A stretch of DNA of 64,000 bases, taken from Pseudomonas viridiflava (GTDB lineage: Bacteria > Pseudomonadota > Gammaproteobacteria > Pseudomonadales > Pseudomonadaceae). The notes below the pieces were generated by a model. That model ran no database searches and was not told the origin of the DNA. It saw nothing but the letters and a program-made list of their open reading frames with translations. This document shows positions 1-9,078 of the stretch, in pieces; positions within the stretch are counted from its first letter, which is position 1, and each line of letters opens with the position of its first letter. Location: contig NZ_RBTP01000066.1 of assembly GCF_003702045.1 (NCBI RefSeq), forward strand, positions 71,879 through 135,878, written 5' to 3'. Position numbers and translations under genes: made by a program.

Positions 1-27
1 CGCTGGCAAGCCGCCTCCCACAGGTTC
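1..27. repeat. REP-like palindromic fragment
   Basis: The first bases carry a GGCAAGCCGCCTCCCACAGG-type sequence, the common Pseudomonas intergenic REP style (GCAAGCCGGCTCCCACAGG). It lies just past the 3' end of the HAD phosphatase gene. It is cut by the window edge, so a partner copy cannot be judged. A related copy lies near 27620. Confidence 0.45.
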
Positions 28-77
28 TACGTTCATTCAGCAACACGTATTCAGCGTGGAGCAAGCAGGATCGCCTG

Positions 78-668
78 TCACCCCAACATCCCGCGCAACG
101 CTACGCAATCCACTGCGTGCCAGTCCGCCAGCTCTGGCCAGGGGTTTTCCGGCAAGTTGACCAGAATGGTCTTGGCCCCTGCCGCACGGCCGCAGTCCAA
201 GTCGTGGCGGTAATCGCCGATCATGACCATCTTTTTCGGCTCTACGTCCCAGGCGCTTGCCAGTTTCAACAGGCCGGCCGGGTGCGGTTTGGGTGTTGCT
301 TCGTCGCGTCCCAGTACATCGTCTACTGCGAAGCAATCGGCAATACCGATAGCCTCCAGCGTGATGTGCGCCAGCTCGCGGGCGTTGCGGGTAAGGATGC
401 CCAAGCGATAACCTCGCCCCACCAGCTCACGAACCAACTCGACCGCGCCATCGGCAGGCAGCGAACCCAAGGCCAGTTCACGTTCGTGTTCCAGCAGCCA
501 CGCGTGCTTGGCGGCAGACTCGGCCGCAGGCAAGGCAGCAAGATGGCCGAGAATATCGGCATCCTGAGGAATGCCGAGTTCGCGCTTGATGGCCGGGAAG
601 TCGTGTACCGGTATGGTCAGCGTGCCATCCATGTCGAACACCCAGTGCCGAATATCATTAAGCGTCAT
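78..668 (-). CDS. HAD-superfamily phosphatase (phosphoglycolate phosphatase-like)
   Basis: This 196-residue protein is a haloacid dehalogenase-type phosphohydrolase of unknown substrate. The nucleophile motif VFDMDGTLT (DxDGT) is near residue 11. Motif II (ILTRN) is mid-protein, a Lys lies in ATPKPHP, and the acidic motif IV is VMIGDYRHDLDCG. Together these form the complete HAD catalytic set with a small helical cap. The ATG at 668 overlaps the tesB stop as ATGA, so it is translationally coupled to tesB; a TTG two codons upstream is less likely. Cytoplasmic hydrolysis of a small phosphomonoester is family knowledge; the substrate is not visible. Confidence 0.85.
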   Translation of the reverse strand: MTLNDIRHWVFDMDGTLTIPVHDFPAIKRELGIPQDADILGHLAALPAAESAAKHAWLLEHERELALGSLPADGAVELVRELVGRGYRLGILTRNARELAHITLEAIGIADCFAVDDVLGRDEATPKPHPAGLLKLASAWDVEPKKMVMIGDYRHDLDCGRAAGAKTILVNLPENPWPELADWHAVDCVALRGMLG

Positions 669-1534
669 TCCCAATCCTTTCGATGGCGGATCAGCCCTTC
701 TTGACTGACCGAAGCGACCAGTTGCCCGGCGCGATTAAAAATACTGCCGCGCGAAAAGCCACGGGAATTACCGGCCCACGGACTGTCCATCGCGTAAAGC
801 AGCCAGTCATCGGCACGCAGATCGTTATGGAACCACAGGGAATGATCGAGGCTGGCCACCTGCATGTCGCGCTGCCAGACGGTCTTGGCGTGCGGTTTGA
901 GCGAGGTGGTCAACAAATTGAAGTCAGAGGCGTAGGCCAGCATGTATTTATGCAGCGCGGGCGCGTCGTTGAGGGTGCCATCGGCGCGAAACCAGACGTA
1001 CTTCACTGGCTCGCCGGGTTGCGGGTTATAAGGGTCTTCAGCGGTCACCGGGCGAAACTCGATCGGCTTTGGGCGTAGAAACTTGTCGTGCACGGCTTCA
1101 GGAATCAGGTGCGCACGCTGTGTCATCAGCTCCAGCTCGGATGGCAGGTTTTCCGGCCCGACGATGTCCGGCATTGTCGCTTGGTGTTCGAAGCCCTCTT
1201 CGTCGTACTGAAACGAAGCGCTGCATGTGAAGATCGGCTTACCCTTCTGAATCGCCGTCACGCGACGGGTGCTGAAGCTTCCGCCGTCACGCACACGGTC
1301 AACCTGATACACAACCGGCAGGCCTGCATCGCCAGGGCGCAGAAAATAGCCATGCAGCGAGTGAACGTGGCGGTCTTCTTCGACAGTCTGGCTTGCGGCA
1401 GACAACGACTGCCCCAACACTTGCCCGCCGAACAGCTGGCGAAATCCAAGGTCCTGACTGCGGCCGCGAAACAGGTTTTCTTCAATAGGCTCCAGCGTCA
1501 GCAGCTCAACCAGATCATCCAGCACTTGACTCAT
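665..1534 (-). CDS. tesB: Acyl-CoA thioesterase II
   Basis: This 289-residue double-hotdog thioesterase hydrolyses medium- and long-chain acyl-CoA to free fatty acid and CoA. The length matches E. coli TesB (286). Recognisable stretches are FRGRSQDLGFRQLFGGQVLG near the N terminus, SLHGYFLRPGD, and SLDHSLWFHNDLRADDWLLY with the catalytic Asp in the second hotdog. I chose the ATG at 1534 because a GAGG box lies 7 bases upstream; the ATG six bases earlier is too close to it. It is the first gene of a two-gene unit with the HAD phosphatase. Confidence 0.93.
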   Translation of the reverse strand: MSQVLDDLVELLTLEPIEENLFRGRSQDLGFRQLFGGQVLGQSLSAASQTVEEDRHVHSLHGYFLRPGDAGLPVVYQVDRVRDGGSFSTRRVTAIQKGKPIFTCSASFQYDEEGFEHQATMPDIVGPENLPSELELMTQRAHLIPEAVHDKFLRPKPIEFRPVTAEDPYNPQPGEPVKYVWFRADGTLNDAPALHKYMLAYASDFNLLTTSLKPHAKTVWQRDMQVASLDHSLWFHNDLRADDWLLYAMDSPWAGNSRGFSRGSIFNRAGQLVASVSQEGLIRHRKDWE

Positions 1535-1657
1535 GTTCATCCCTCGCAAGAAACGTAACCGCACGCGCCTGGCAGCGGCGGTGGGCATGTTCGCGGCAGG
1601 CACGCAAGGCCTGCACCCATAAAGTGAAATGATACAGAAATAAGGCGGCGGGCTCAG

Positions 1658-2227
1658 TCAGGGTTTGAGCGTTGCGAGCCACTGGTCACGATTAATGCGA
1701 TACAGCACGTGCGGCCGGAGCGGATGACCCTCTGGCAAATTGGGGTGTTCGAAGTCATCGGCGGTCTCATGCTGCATCCCGATGGCCTGCATCACTTTTT
1801 GCGAAGGCTCGTTGCTCACGGCGGTGAACGCTACGATTTCATCCAGATTCAAGCGCTCGAAGCCACAGCCCAGCACCGTCCAGGCTGCCTCGCTGGCAAA
1901 ACCCAGCCCCCAATGCTCACGTGCCAGCCGCCAGCCGATTTCGACCGCAGGCGTGAAATGCGCATCGAACCCGACCACGCCCAGGCCGGTGAAACCAATG
2001 AACTCACCACTGTCCTTGCGCTCCAGCGCCCACAACCCGAAGCCCAGTTCAGCGAAATGCCCGCGCATGCGCCCGATGAGCGCTGCACTTTCAAGCCGGC
2101 TAAGCGTGTCGGGGAAGTAGCGCATCACCTGTGAATCAACACACATGGCGGCAAACGCAGGCAAATCGTCGTCGCGCCACTGCCGCATCAGCAATCGGGC
2201 GCTGTCCAGCTTGAGTATCGGCTCCAT
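1658..2227 (-). CDS. GNAT family N-acetyltransferase (RimJ/RimL-like)
   Basis: This 189-residue acetyltransferase resembles the RimJ/RimL and Acetyltransf_3 group. It begins with a typical LDSARLLMRQWRDDDLPAF strand, has GWRLAREHWGLGFASEA (the acetyl-CoA pyrophosphate loop) and ends with FERLNLDEIVAFTAVSN followed by KVMQAIGM. The ATG at 2227 follows an AGGGGAG ribosome site; the longer upstream frame has no such site. It is divergent from the hydrolase at 2355, with 127 bases between them holding both promoters. The substrate, a small amine or a protein N terminus, cannot be told. Confidence 0.88.
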   Translation of the reverse strand: MEPILKLDSARLLMRQWRDDDLPAFAAMCVDSQVMRYFPDTLSRLESAALIGRMRGHFAELGFGLWALERKDSGEFIGFTGLGVVGFDAHFTPAVEIGWRLAREHWGLGFASEAAWTVLGCGFERLNLDEIVAFTAVSNEPSQKVMQAIGMQHETADDFEHPNLPEGHPLRPHVLYRINRDQWLATLKP

Positions 2228-2354
2228 CGAACTCCCCTGTGACCTGCATGAACCAGCATGACTGGTGCCAGTGTAGTCGCTCGGTTCGGCACTTAACTGT
2301 GCGACCGGGCGCATAACTGGCACTATCGGATTTCGACCTTTGAATGAATGCAAA

Positions 2355-3272
2355 ATGTCCCTGCCGCTTATCTACCATGACGACTACAGCCCGGAATTCC
2401 CGGCTGAGCATCGCTTTCCGATGGATAAATTCCGTCTGCTGCGGGACCATTTGATCGACAGCGGGCTCACCAGCGACGTTCAATTAATCCGTCCCGAATT
2501 ATGCCCGACCGACATTCTGACCCTGGCCCATGACCCCGCGTATGTAAATCGCTACCTGAGCGGCGACCTGTCACGTGAGGATCAGCGCCGACTGGGCCTG
2601 CCCTGGAGTGAGGCTTTGGCCCGACGCACAATTCGAGCGGTGGGCGGGTCGCTGCTGACTGCGGAAAAGGCGCTCGAGCACGGTCTGGCCTGTCATCTGG
2701 CCGGGGGCACCCATCATGCGCACTACGATTACCCGGCAGGTTTTTGCATCTTCAATGACCTGGCGGTGATCAGCCATTACTTGCTGCAAAGCGGGCGCGT
2801 GGACAAGGTGCTGATCTTTGACTGCGACGTGCACCAGGGTGACGGTACAGCTCGAATCCTGGCGGACACCGAGGACGCCATCACCGTGTCGTTGCACTGC
2901 GAAAAGAATTTCCCGGCCCGCAAGGCACAGAGCGATTGGGATATCCCGCTGCCGATGGGCATGGGCGATGAGGATTACCTGAAGGTGGTCGATGACCTGC
3001 TCAATTACCTGCTGCCGATCTACAAACCGGATCTGGTGCTATACGACGCTGGCGTGGACGTGCATAAAGATGACGCGCTGGGTTACCTGAAGCTGACCGA
3101 TCAGGGCCTGGCTGACCGTGATGAAGCCGTGTTACGCCATTGTCTGGGACGCGATATTCCAGTGATGGGCGTGATTGGCGGGGGCTACAGCAAGGACCGT
3201 GAAGCCCTGGCTCGACGTCACGGCATCCTGCATCACAGCGCACAACGGGTGTGGCATGACGTAGGCCTATGA
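2355..3272 (+). CDS. Histone deacetylase family protein (zinc amidohydrolase)
   Basis: This 305-residue protein belongs to the arginase/deacetylase fold, class IV-like bacterial histone deacetylases. Zinc and catalytic motifs are visible: GGTHHAHYDYPAGFCIFNDL (the HH pair), DCDVHQGDGTA (Asp/His zinc ligands) and a late YDAGVDVHKDD. Bacterial members deacylate acetyl-lysine, acetylpolyamines or similar amides. I took the ATG at 2355 as start; the frame continues five codons up to a TTG. No strong ribosome site is visible for either. The flavoprotein gene follows after 63 bases. Confidence 0.88.
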   Translation: MSLPLIYHDDYSPEFPAEHRFPMDKFRLLRDHLIDSGLTSDVQLIRPELCPTDILTLAHDPAYVNRYLSGDLSREDQRRLGLPWSEALARRTIRAVGGSLLTAEKALEHGLACHLAGGTHHAHYDYPAGFCIFNDLAVISHYLLQSGRVDKVLIFDCDVHQGDGTARILADTEDAITVSLHCEKNFPARKAQSDWDIPLPMGMGDEDYLKVVDDLLNYLLPIYKPDLVLYDAGVDVHKDDALGYLKLTDQGLADRDEAVLRHCLGRDIPVMGVIGGGYSKDREALARRHGILHHSAQRVWHDVGL

Positions 3273-3335
3273 CCGGCTGCACGGCAGATCTGGGGTAGAA
3301 TGCCCCTCCTTTCCGCTATCGATACTCCGTTGATC

Positions 3336-4580
3336 ATGACCGACCAGACTCTCTGCGCCCCTCAATCCGTCGTCGTTATCGGAGGCGGGCCTGCGGGTTT
3401 GATGGCGGCTGAAGTGCTGAGTCAGGCCGGATTCAAGGTCGACCTGTATGACGGCATGCCCTCGGTTGGTCGCAAGTTTCTGCTGGCCGGGGTAGGCGGC
3501 ATGAATATCACCCACGCTGAGCCCTATCCTGCTTTCGTCGCTCGTTATGCCGAACGTTCACCGATGATCGCGCCTTTTTTGCGTTCATTCGATGCAGATG
3601 CCTTGTGCAAGTGGATTCATGAGCTCGGTATCGAGACGTTTGTAGGCAGTTCAGGCCGGGTGTTCCCTGCCGATATGAAGGCCGCACCGCTGCTACGCGT
3701 CTGGCTCAAACGACTGCGCGAGGCTGGCGTGGTGATTCACACTCGCCATCGCTGGCTGGGCTGGACCACTGACGGCAACCTGCGCATCGCCCATCCCGAA
3801 GGTGAGCTGGCGCTCAAACCCGCCGCGACACTACTGGCGCTGGGCGGCGCGAGCTGGGCGCGATTGGGTTCCGATGGCGCATGGGTGCCTTGGCTTGAGG
3901 CGCAACACGTCAGCGTCGCACCGTTGCAGGCAGCCAATTGCGGTTTTGAGGTCACGGCCTGGAGCGAACTGCTGCGCAGCAAGTTTGCCGGTGCGCCGTT
4001 GAAGAACATAGCGATGGGTTTGCAAGGGCAGGTGCTGCGCCTTGGCGAATGCGTGCTGACCGAAAACGGCGTGGAAGGCAGTCTGGTGTATGCCCTGTCG
4101 GCGCAGATACGCGAACAGATCAACCGAAGCGGTTCGGCGAACGTGCACATCGATCTGCTGCCGGGCAAGCGCCTGGACGATGTGCAAAAAGCCCTGAGCA
4201 AACCTCGCGGCTCGCGCTCGATGGCCAAGCACCTGCACAGCCAACTGGGGTTGGACGGCGTCAAAGCCGCACTGCTGCGGGAGCTGACGCCACGTGAGGC
4301 GTTCGACGCTCCTGCTTTACTGGGTCAGGCGATCAAGGCACTGCCATTGAGCTTGATCAAGGCACGGCCCCTTGATGAAGCGATCAGCACAGCAGGCGGC
4401 GTGACCTTCGAAGCAATGGACGAGCGTTTGATGCTCAAGCAACTGCCGGGGGTGTTCTGTGCTGGTGAAATGATCGATTGGGAAGCGCCCACCGGTGGCT
4501 ACCTGCTCACCGCCTGTTTCGCCAGCGGACGGGCCGCGGGGCTTGGGATGGTCGAGTGGTTGCACGGGCGGGTCCGATGA
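3336..4580 (+). CDS. BaiN/HI0933-like FAD-dependent oxidoreductase (TIGR03862 type)
   Basis: This 414-residue flavoprotein has an N-terminal dinucleotide-binding motif, VVVIGGGPAGLMAAEVL, then GRKFLLAGVGGMNIT, typical of the YhiN/HI0933 family. The C-terminal FAD contact is GVFCAGEMIDWEAPTGGYLL. The TIGR03862 subgroup is a moderately sized relative of BaiN with no settled physiological substrate. The frame is open from an ATG at 3300, but the TAGAAT there looks like a -10 element, so the ATG at 3336 (MTDQTLCAP) is preferred. It follows the deacetylase-family gene on the same strand. Confidence 0.85.
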   Translation: MTDQTLCAPQSVVVIGGGPAGLMAAEVLSQAGFKVDLYDGMPSVGRKFLLAGVGGMNITHAEPYPAFVARYAERSPMIAPFLRSFDADALCKWIHELGIETFVGSSGRVFPADMKAAPLLRVWLKRLREAGVVIHTRHRWLGWTTDGNLRIAHPEGELALKPAATLLALGGASWARLGSDGAWVPWLEAQHVSVAPLQAANCGFEVTAWSELLRSKFAGAPLKNIAMGLQGQVLRLGECVLTENGVEGSLVYALSAQIREQINRSGSANVHIDLLPGKRLDDVQKALSKPRGSRSMAKHLHSQLGLDGVKAALLRELTPREAFDAPALLGQAIKALPLSLIKARPLDEAISTAGGVTFEAMDERLMLKQLPGVFCAGEMIDWEAPTGGYLLTACFASGRAAGLGMVEWLHGRVR

Positions 4581-4604
4581 AGATGCAGCGTCTGAAAACC
4601 AGTA

Positions 4605-4628
4605 TTCGCGGACAAGTCCGCTCCCACA
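4605..4628 (+). repeat. REP element 1
   Basis: The sequence TTCGCGGACAAGTCCGCTCC followed by CAC is a REP palindrome (GCGGAC/GTCCGC stem) ending in the characteristic CTCCCAC tail. It sits 25 bases after the flavoprotein stop. Confidence 0.75.
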
Positions 4629-4723
4629 TTCAGGCATCGCATTCCTTCATGAAGACTTGTGTATCACGATGAGCGCGGGGCATGAGAACGATCAACACAA
4701 GGAGGGTAACCGGGCGCATACCC

Positions 4724-4746
4724 GTGGGAGTGAGCGTGCTCACGAA
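4724..4746 (-). repeat. REP element 2, inverted
   Basis: On the minus strand this reads TTCGTGAGCACGCTCACTCC then CAC, the same REP pattern in the opposite orientation. With element 3 it forms a head-to-head pair (a REPIN-like arrangement). Confidence 0.7.
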
Positions 4747-4789
4747 AACCCTGGTCCAAACGCCCTTACCTTCGGAGCCTGACCGGCCT

Positions 4790-4814
4790 ATTCGCGAGCA
4801 AGCTCGCTCCCACG
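4790..4814 (+). repeat. REP element 3
   Basis: TTCGCGAGCAAGCTCGCTCC followed by CAC is the canonical fluorescent-Pseudomonas REP sequence, with a GCGAGC/GCTCGC stem and a CTCCCAC tail. It pairs with the inverted copy about 45 bases upstream. Confidence 0.8.
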
Positions 4815-4872
4815 GGTTATCCAGCAAGACTTATGTAGAAGGACGGGCGTCCCGGCACTGGGTTGTGACAGC

Positions 4873-6201
4873 TCAAGGCTTCTTCTTGCGTGGCCCGGTG
4901 TTGAAGACCGGGACCTTGCGCACCGGCTTCACAACGGGTGTCGGGTCGGAATCTCCGCTGTCGACCCACTTGCCCAGGTTGCGCTTGCTGCCTGACACCT
5001 TGGGCTTTTTCGGTTTCTTGGGTTTCTTGAGGATCTGTCCGCTGGCGTCCGTGCTGGGCACGCGGTGCTCTGGCTCGAAATCCTGTTCTTCACGACGCTC
5101 AAGCGTCTGACGCGTCAGCACTTCGATGGCCGACAGCAGCTCGACCTCATCGGCGCACACCAGCGATATCGCTTCACCGGTCAAACCTGCGCGGCCGGTG
5201 CGGCCAATCCGGTGGATGTAATCTTCGGCCACAATCGGCAAATCCAGGTTGACCACGGTGGGCAGGTCATCAATGTCCAGCCCTCGCGCCGCAACATCGG
5301 TGGCCACCAGAATCTTCACTTCGTTGCTCTTGAAGCGATCCAGCGCACGCTGACGGGTCGCCTGAGGTTTGTCGCCATGAATGCCGTCTGCGTTCAAGCC
5401 CAACGCCTGCAAGCGATCCACCAGTTGATCGACGCCCACGCGAGTCTTGGCGAACACCAGTACCTGACCCCAGCGGTGCTTTTTCATCAAATGGATGAAC
5501 AGATCAGCCTTGCGCTTCTTGTCGACCGTCACGACCCACTGCTTGACCGACGCCGCCGCCACGTTACGCGGGCTGACTTCGATGGTCAGCGGATCGTCCA
5601 GCATCTGCGAGGCCAACAGGCGGATCGGGTCGGAAAAGGTCGCGGAGAACAGCAAGGTCTGACGACGCTTGGGCAGCGCTGCGTAAATACCACGCAGTTC
5701 CTCTGCAAAGCCCAGATCCAGCATACGGTCGGCTTCGTCGAGAATCAGGGTCTGCAACTGCGAGAACTTGACCGCGTTCTGCCGATGCAGATCGAGCAAG
5801 CGACCGGGCGTGGCCACCAGCACGTCCACGCCTTTGCGCAGCTTCATCATCTGCGGGTTGATGCTCACCCCGCCGTATACCGCATACGTGCTCAGCGGCA
5901 GGTGTTCGGCGTACTGACGAATGCTCTCGTGCACCTGCTCGGCCAACTCGCGGGTCGGGGCCAGCACCAGGGCGCGAATGGTATTGGGGGCGACTTTCGG
6001 CCCTTCCATCGTCAGGCGCTGCAACAGCGGCAACGCGAAACCTGCGGTTTTGCCCGTGCCCGTCTGGGCCGCAGCCATCAAGTCACGGCCAGCCAACACC
6101 GGTGGAATCGCCTGTGCCTGCACAGGGGTCGGAGTCTGGTAGCCAAGCGCATCGAGGGCGCGCAGCAAGGGTTCGATCAGGCCGAGAGAGGCGAATGTCA
6201 T
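4873..6201 (-). CDS. rhlE: DEAD-box ATP-dependent RNA helicase RhlE
   Basis: This 442-residue RNA helicase has all core motifs: the Q motif (YQTPTPVQ), motif I AAQTGTGKT, Ia PTRELAEQ, II DEAD, III SAT, and VI HRIGRTGRAG. The C terminus is a short basic tail with repeated KKPKKPKKP lysine/proline units followed by NTGPRKKKP, as in Pseudomonas RhlE. It unwinds RNA duplexes during ribosome maturation and mRNA decay. The start MTFASLGL is the standard RhlE N terminus. It converges with the flavoprotein gene across the REP cluster. Confidence 0.92.
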   Translation of the reverse strand: MTFASLGLIEPLLRALDALGYQTPTPVQAQAIPPVLAGRDLMAAAQTGTGKTAGFALPLLQRLTMEGPKVAPNTIRALVLAPTRELAEQVHESIRQYAEHLPLSTYAVYGGVSINPQMMKLRKGVDVLVATPGRLLDLHRQNAVKFSQLQTLILDEADRMLDLGFAEELRGIYAALPKRRQTLLFSATFSDPIRLLASQMLDDPLTIEVSPRNVAAASVKQWVVTVDKKRKADLFIHLMKKHRWGQVLVFAKTRVGVDQLVDRLQALGLNADGIHGDKPQATRQRALDRFKSNEVKILVATDVAARGLDIDDLPTVVNLDLPIVAEDYIHRIGRTGRAGLTGEAISLVCADEVELLSAIEVLTRQTLERREEQDFEPEHRVPSTDASGQILKKPKKPKKPKVSGSKRNLGKWVDSGDSDPTPVVKPVRKVPVFNTGPRKKKP

Positions 6202-6263
6202 GGGGATACCGTAGGAAAAATTCAGCGCAAGGTGCGCAGTTTACCCTGTCCAGCCTGCCTCGG

Positions 6264-7178
6264 TTAGCTTGTGCGCGCGGATACGGCCCCTTGAGGTTGC
6301 GGTTTGCGCCATTGGGGCAGGCCAATGAGCACCACGCCACTGATGATGACCACCATCGCCAGGCACTCGGCCAGACCGATCGTCTCGCCCGCGAACACCA
6401 CGCCCAGCAGCACCGCCACCGCCGGGTTGACGTAGGCATAACTGGTCGCTGCCGCAGGACGCACGTTCTTGAGCAGGTACATGTAGGCGCTGAACGCAAC
6501 GATAGAGCCGAACACCACCAGGTACAGCAGCGCGCCCCAGCCCGCAGCGGTCGGCATCTGCTCCAGCCGTTCGCCACTCAGCACACTGCCGATCAGCAGC
6601 GTCGCACCCGCCACGAGCATTTCCGCGCCGCTGGCCATCGGCCCTTTGGGTAAGGTCAGGTGCTTGCTCAACACCGAGCCGAACGCCCATGACGCAGCGG
6701 CAAAAATAACCAGCGCGGCGCCGTAAGGACTGGCCTGAAGATTCGAACCCATGTTCAGCAGGCCAATGCCGATCAGGCCCAGAATGATCCCGGCCCACTC
6801 CAGGTTGGTGGTTCGATTGCCCCAGAACAGGCCAAACAGCAAGGTGAACAGCGGCATGGTCGCGACCGACAGTGCAGCGATGCCCGAGGCAACGCCCGCA
6901 TGCTCGGCCAACGTCACCCCGCCATTACCGCAGGTGAGCAACATAAAGCCCACAACGGCCGCGCCCTTCCATTCAGCCCAGGTCGGTGCGGGCACACCGC
7001 GATAGCGCAGAAACCCATACATCAGGCACCCGGCGATCAGAAAACGGCTGCCAGCCATCATCAAGGGTGGCCATGACTCGACGCCGATACGAATGACCAG
7101 ATAGGTAGAACCCCAGATCAGGTAAAGCGCCAGAAAGGCACCGATGAGCAGCGGAGTGACGCGAACGGACTGAGGCAT
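6264..7178 (-). CDS. EamA/DMT-family exporter (YedA-like)
   Basis: This 304-residue inner-membrane protein has about ten hydrophobic helices arranged as two EamA repeats of five. The first begins LIGAFLALYLIWGSTYLVIR, and WAFGSVLSKHL opens the second. The pattern IWGSTYLVIR and SYAYVNPAVAVLLG is typical of YedA, a putative drug/metabolite or amino-acid exporter. It is divergent from the Lrp-type regulator at 7346, which is a plausible controller, since Lrp proteins often sit next to an amino-acid exporter. That link is an inference from context. Confidence 0.85.
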   Translation of the reverse strand: MPQSVRVTPLLIGAFLALYLIWGSTYLVIRIGVESWPPLMMAGSRFLIAGCLMYGFLRYRGVPAPTWAEWKGAAVVGFMLLTCGNGGVTLAEHAGVASGIAALSVATMPLFTLLFGLFWGNRTTNLEWAGIILGLIGIGLLNMGSNLQASPYGAALVIFAAASWAFGSVLSKHLTLPKGPMASGAEMLVAGATLLIGSVLSGERLEQMPTAAGWGALLYLVVFGSIVAFSAYMYLLKNVRPAAATSYAYVNPAVAVLLGVVFAGETIGLAECLAMVVIISGVVLIGLPQWRKPQPQGAVSARTS

Positions 7179-7345
7179 GGTCAGGCTCTGGGAACAGTGT
7201 CAGGATGAGCCTATTGTATGAAGGCAAACATCTGATATTAAGCAGACAAGCCTTTTTAAACGCGCCTGCGACTTTCGATTCAACGGTTGTTCAGTCGGTT
7301 TTCCTTGGCTTTCAAAATACTCAAGCCACAGACGGACGGTGTGCG

Positions 7346-7828
7346 ATGACGCTGGATAAATACGACCGGATTTTGCTCGATGCGCTGCTGCAGAACGGCC
7401 GTGCTTCGTTCGCTCAATTGGCGAAACTGGTCAATCTCTCTGCGCCTGCGGTTGCCGAACGCGTCGCCAAACTGGAAGCTGGCGGCGTGATCACCGGGTA
7501 CGAAGCCAAGGTCGACCTGTCAAAAGTCGGCCTGCCGATTCAATGCATCATCGAGTTGCGCATGGCGAGCCACGGCAAGCAACAAGCGTATGACGATCTG
7601 TGGAAGGTACCGGAACTGATTCAGTGCCACCGGGTGACCGGCGACCCGTGCGTGATCATGCGTGCCGCCGTGGATTCGATGCCGCACCTTGAAGACCTGA
7701 TCAACCGCATCGCGCAGTTCGGCTTCAGCAAGACCTCCATCGTGCTTTCCACGGCGGTGGAGCGAAGCCTGCCGTCAGGGCATCTGGTGCCTCAGGGCAA
7801 GCCGGTCAAAGCCCGCGCTGACGCTTGA
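7346..7828 (+). CDS. Lrp/AsnC family transcriptional regulator
   Basis: This 160-residue protein has an N-terminal winged HTH (LDKYDRILLDALLQNGRASF then QLAKLVNLSAPAVAERVAKL) and a C-terminal RAM ligand-binding fold. Family members bind amino acids and form octamers around DNA. The frame is open upstream to 7205, but the ATG at 7346 gives the conserved Lrp N terminus. It is divergent from the exporter at 6264, with 167 bases between. Its 3' end overlaps the convergent exonuclease gene by 23 bases. Confidence 0.9.
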   Translation: MTLDKYDRILLDALLQNGRASFAQLAKLVNLSAPAVAERVAKLEAGGVITGYEAKVDLSKVGLPIQCIIELRMASHGKQQAYDDLWKVPELIQCHRVTGDPCVIMRAAVDSMPHLEDLINRIAQFGFSKTSIVLSTAVERSLPSGHLVPQGKPVKARADA

Positions 7829-8420
7829 GGGCCTCGCCCATCTTGGCTGCGGGGACTTTCTGCAGCGAGCACAGCAACTGGTGGGAAACGCCCGCCAGAC
7901 CGTGTTTCTGGCGCAGCTCATTGGTCAGATAGGCCGTCAGGTTGGCCGCCATCTCGGCATCGGCCATTGCCCGGTGAGCCCTGCCGGTGTTCGGCAGGCG
8001 AGCGTACTGGGTCAGCGTGCCAAGCTTGTGATTGGGCGCGCCCGGCATGAGACGCCGGGCCAGCAGCATCGAACAGGCAAAGCTCTGTTCGCGCGTGCGC
8101 TTGATTTGCGACAGTTCGTAATCCCAGAACTTCTGGTCGAACGAGGCGTTGTGCGCGACCAATGGGGTCGTACCCACGAAGTCGCAGACATCGCCCATGA
8201 CCCGCTCGGCACTGGGCGCGGTGCGAATCATGTTATTGCTGATGCCGGTCAGCCCTTCGATGAACGCCGGAATCCGCACACCCGCGTTCATCAGGCTCTG
8301 GTAGCGATCGACGATACGCCCCTGCTCCATGATGACCACGGCAATCTCGGTCGCTCGGCAACCCTGGCCTGGCGAGATTCCGGTGGTTTCAAAGTCGATG
8401 ACTGCGATACGTTCCAACAC
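7806..8420 (-). CDS. DEDDh 3'-5' exonuclease (DnaQ-like)
   Basis: This 204-residue RNase-T/DnaQ-fold exonuclease shows the DEDDh set: IDFETTG (motif I), LVAHNASFDQKFWDYEL (motif II) and HRAMADAEM (motif III His and Asp). The length fits a stand-alone epsilon-like or ExoX-like nuclease with a short C-terminal extension. It would remove nucleotides from 3' ends of DNA or RNA. It lies 19 bases after the NYN gene on the same strand, a possible two-gene nuclease unit. Confidence 0.88.
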   Translation of the reverse strand: MLERIAVIDFETTGISPGQGCRATEIAVVIMEQGRIVDRYQSLMNAGVRIPAFIEGLTGISNNMIRTAPSAERVMGDVCDFVGTTPLVAHNASFDQKFWDYELSQIKRTREQSFACSMLLARRLMPGAPNHKLGTLTQYARLPNTGRAHRAMADAEMAANLTAYLTNELRQKHGLAGVSHQLLCSLQKVPAAKMGEALKRQRGL

Positions 8421-8439
8421 GTTGGTCCAACCCTTGAAT

Positions 8440-8916
8440 TCATTTCAACAACAACGCGCCTTCGATGGGCACGTAACGACTGGCGGCGCGGATCAGCGAA
8501 TTGGCCGTCAGCCCCGGTACACCGTAGGCCACGGCTTCGACGCCATGCTTGCTGATGATGCGTTCGAGCAGCATGTCGAAATCACCATCGCCTGAGGCCA
8601 GCACCACTTCATCCACCTGCGGCGCGAAGTCCATGATATCGATGGTGATGCCGACATCCCAGTCCCCTTTGGCGGAACCGTCGCTGCGCTGGATATAAGG
8701 CTTGAGCCGAACGGTAAACCCCAGGTTGCGAAGGATCTGCTGAAACTGCTGTTGCTTACTGTCACCCCGGTCGATGGCGTACGCGAACGCATGGACAATC
8801 TCGCCACGCTTGCTGATGTCCGCCCACAACGCGGCGTAATTGAAATGACAGCCGTGCGCCTGGCGCACGGTGTAGTAGAGGTTCTGCACATCGGCGAACA
8901 CAGCGATCTTCTTCAC
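8440..8916 (-). CDS. NYN domain (LabA/DUF88-like) putative ribonuclease
   Basis: This 158-residue PIN-like nuclease of the NYN family carries its acidic residues in AVFADVQNLYY (first Asp and the family Asn), KGDWDVGITIDIMD and LASGDGDFDMLLE. These fit the metal site of LabA/DUF88 proteins. The fold is linked to RNA processing; no specific target is known here. It precedes the DEDDh exonuclease on the same strand. Confidence 0.85.
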   Translation of the reverse strand: MKKIAVFADVQNLYYTVRQAHGCHFNYAALWADISKRGEIVHAFAYAIDRGDSKQQQFQQILRNLGFTVRLKPYIQRSDGSAKGDWDVGITIDIMDFAPQVDEVVLASGDGDFDMLLERIISKHGVEAVAYGVPGLTANSLIRAASRYVPIEGALLLK

Positions 8917-9078
8917 CGCAATTCCTCATGACGCAGGCTGGCGACCCACGGATTGCTCGACCCGGAATGTGGATCGGCCTTCAGTATGCCAGCTTGAGAC
9001 CGGAATTGAGGGATGGATTGGTCTGTCGGCCCACACAGAGCATGGGCCCGATCAGATCACCGGATTGACCGCCCGCCC

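Larger units (their letters stand above)
4581..4872. other. Intergenic REP cluster region
   Basis: No convincing gene lies between the flavoprotein and rhlE, which converge here. The space holds three REP-type palindromes in +, - and + orientation, annotated separately. Short open frames across it are translations of these repeats. Confidence 0.6.
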
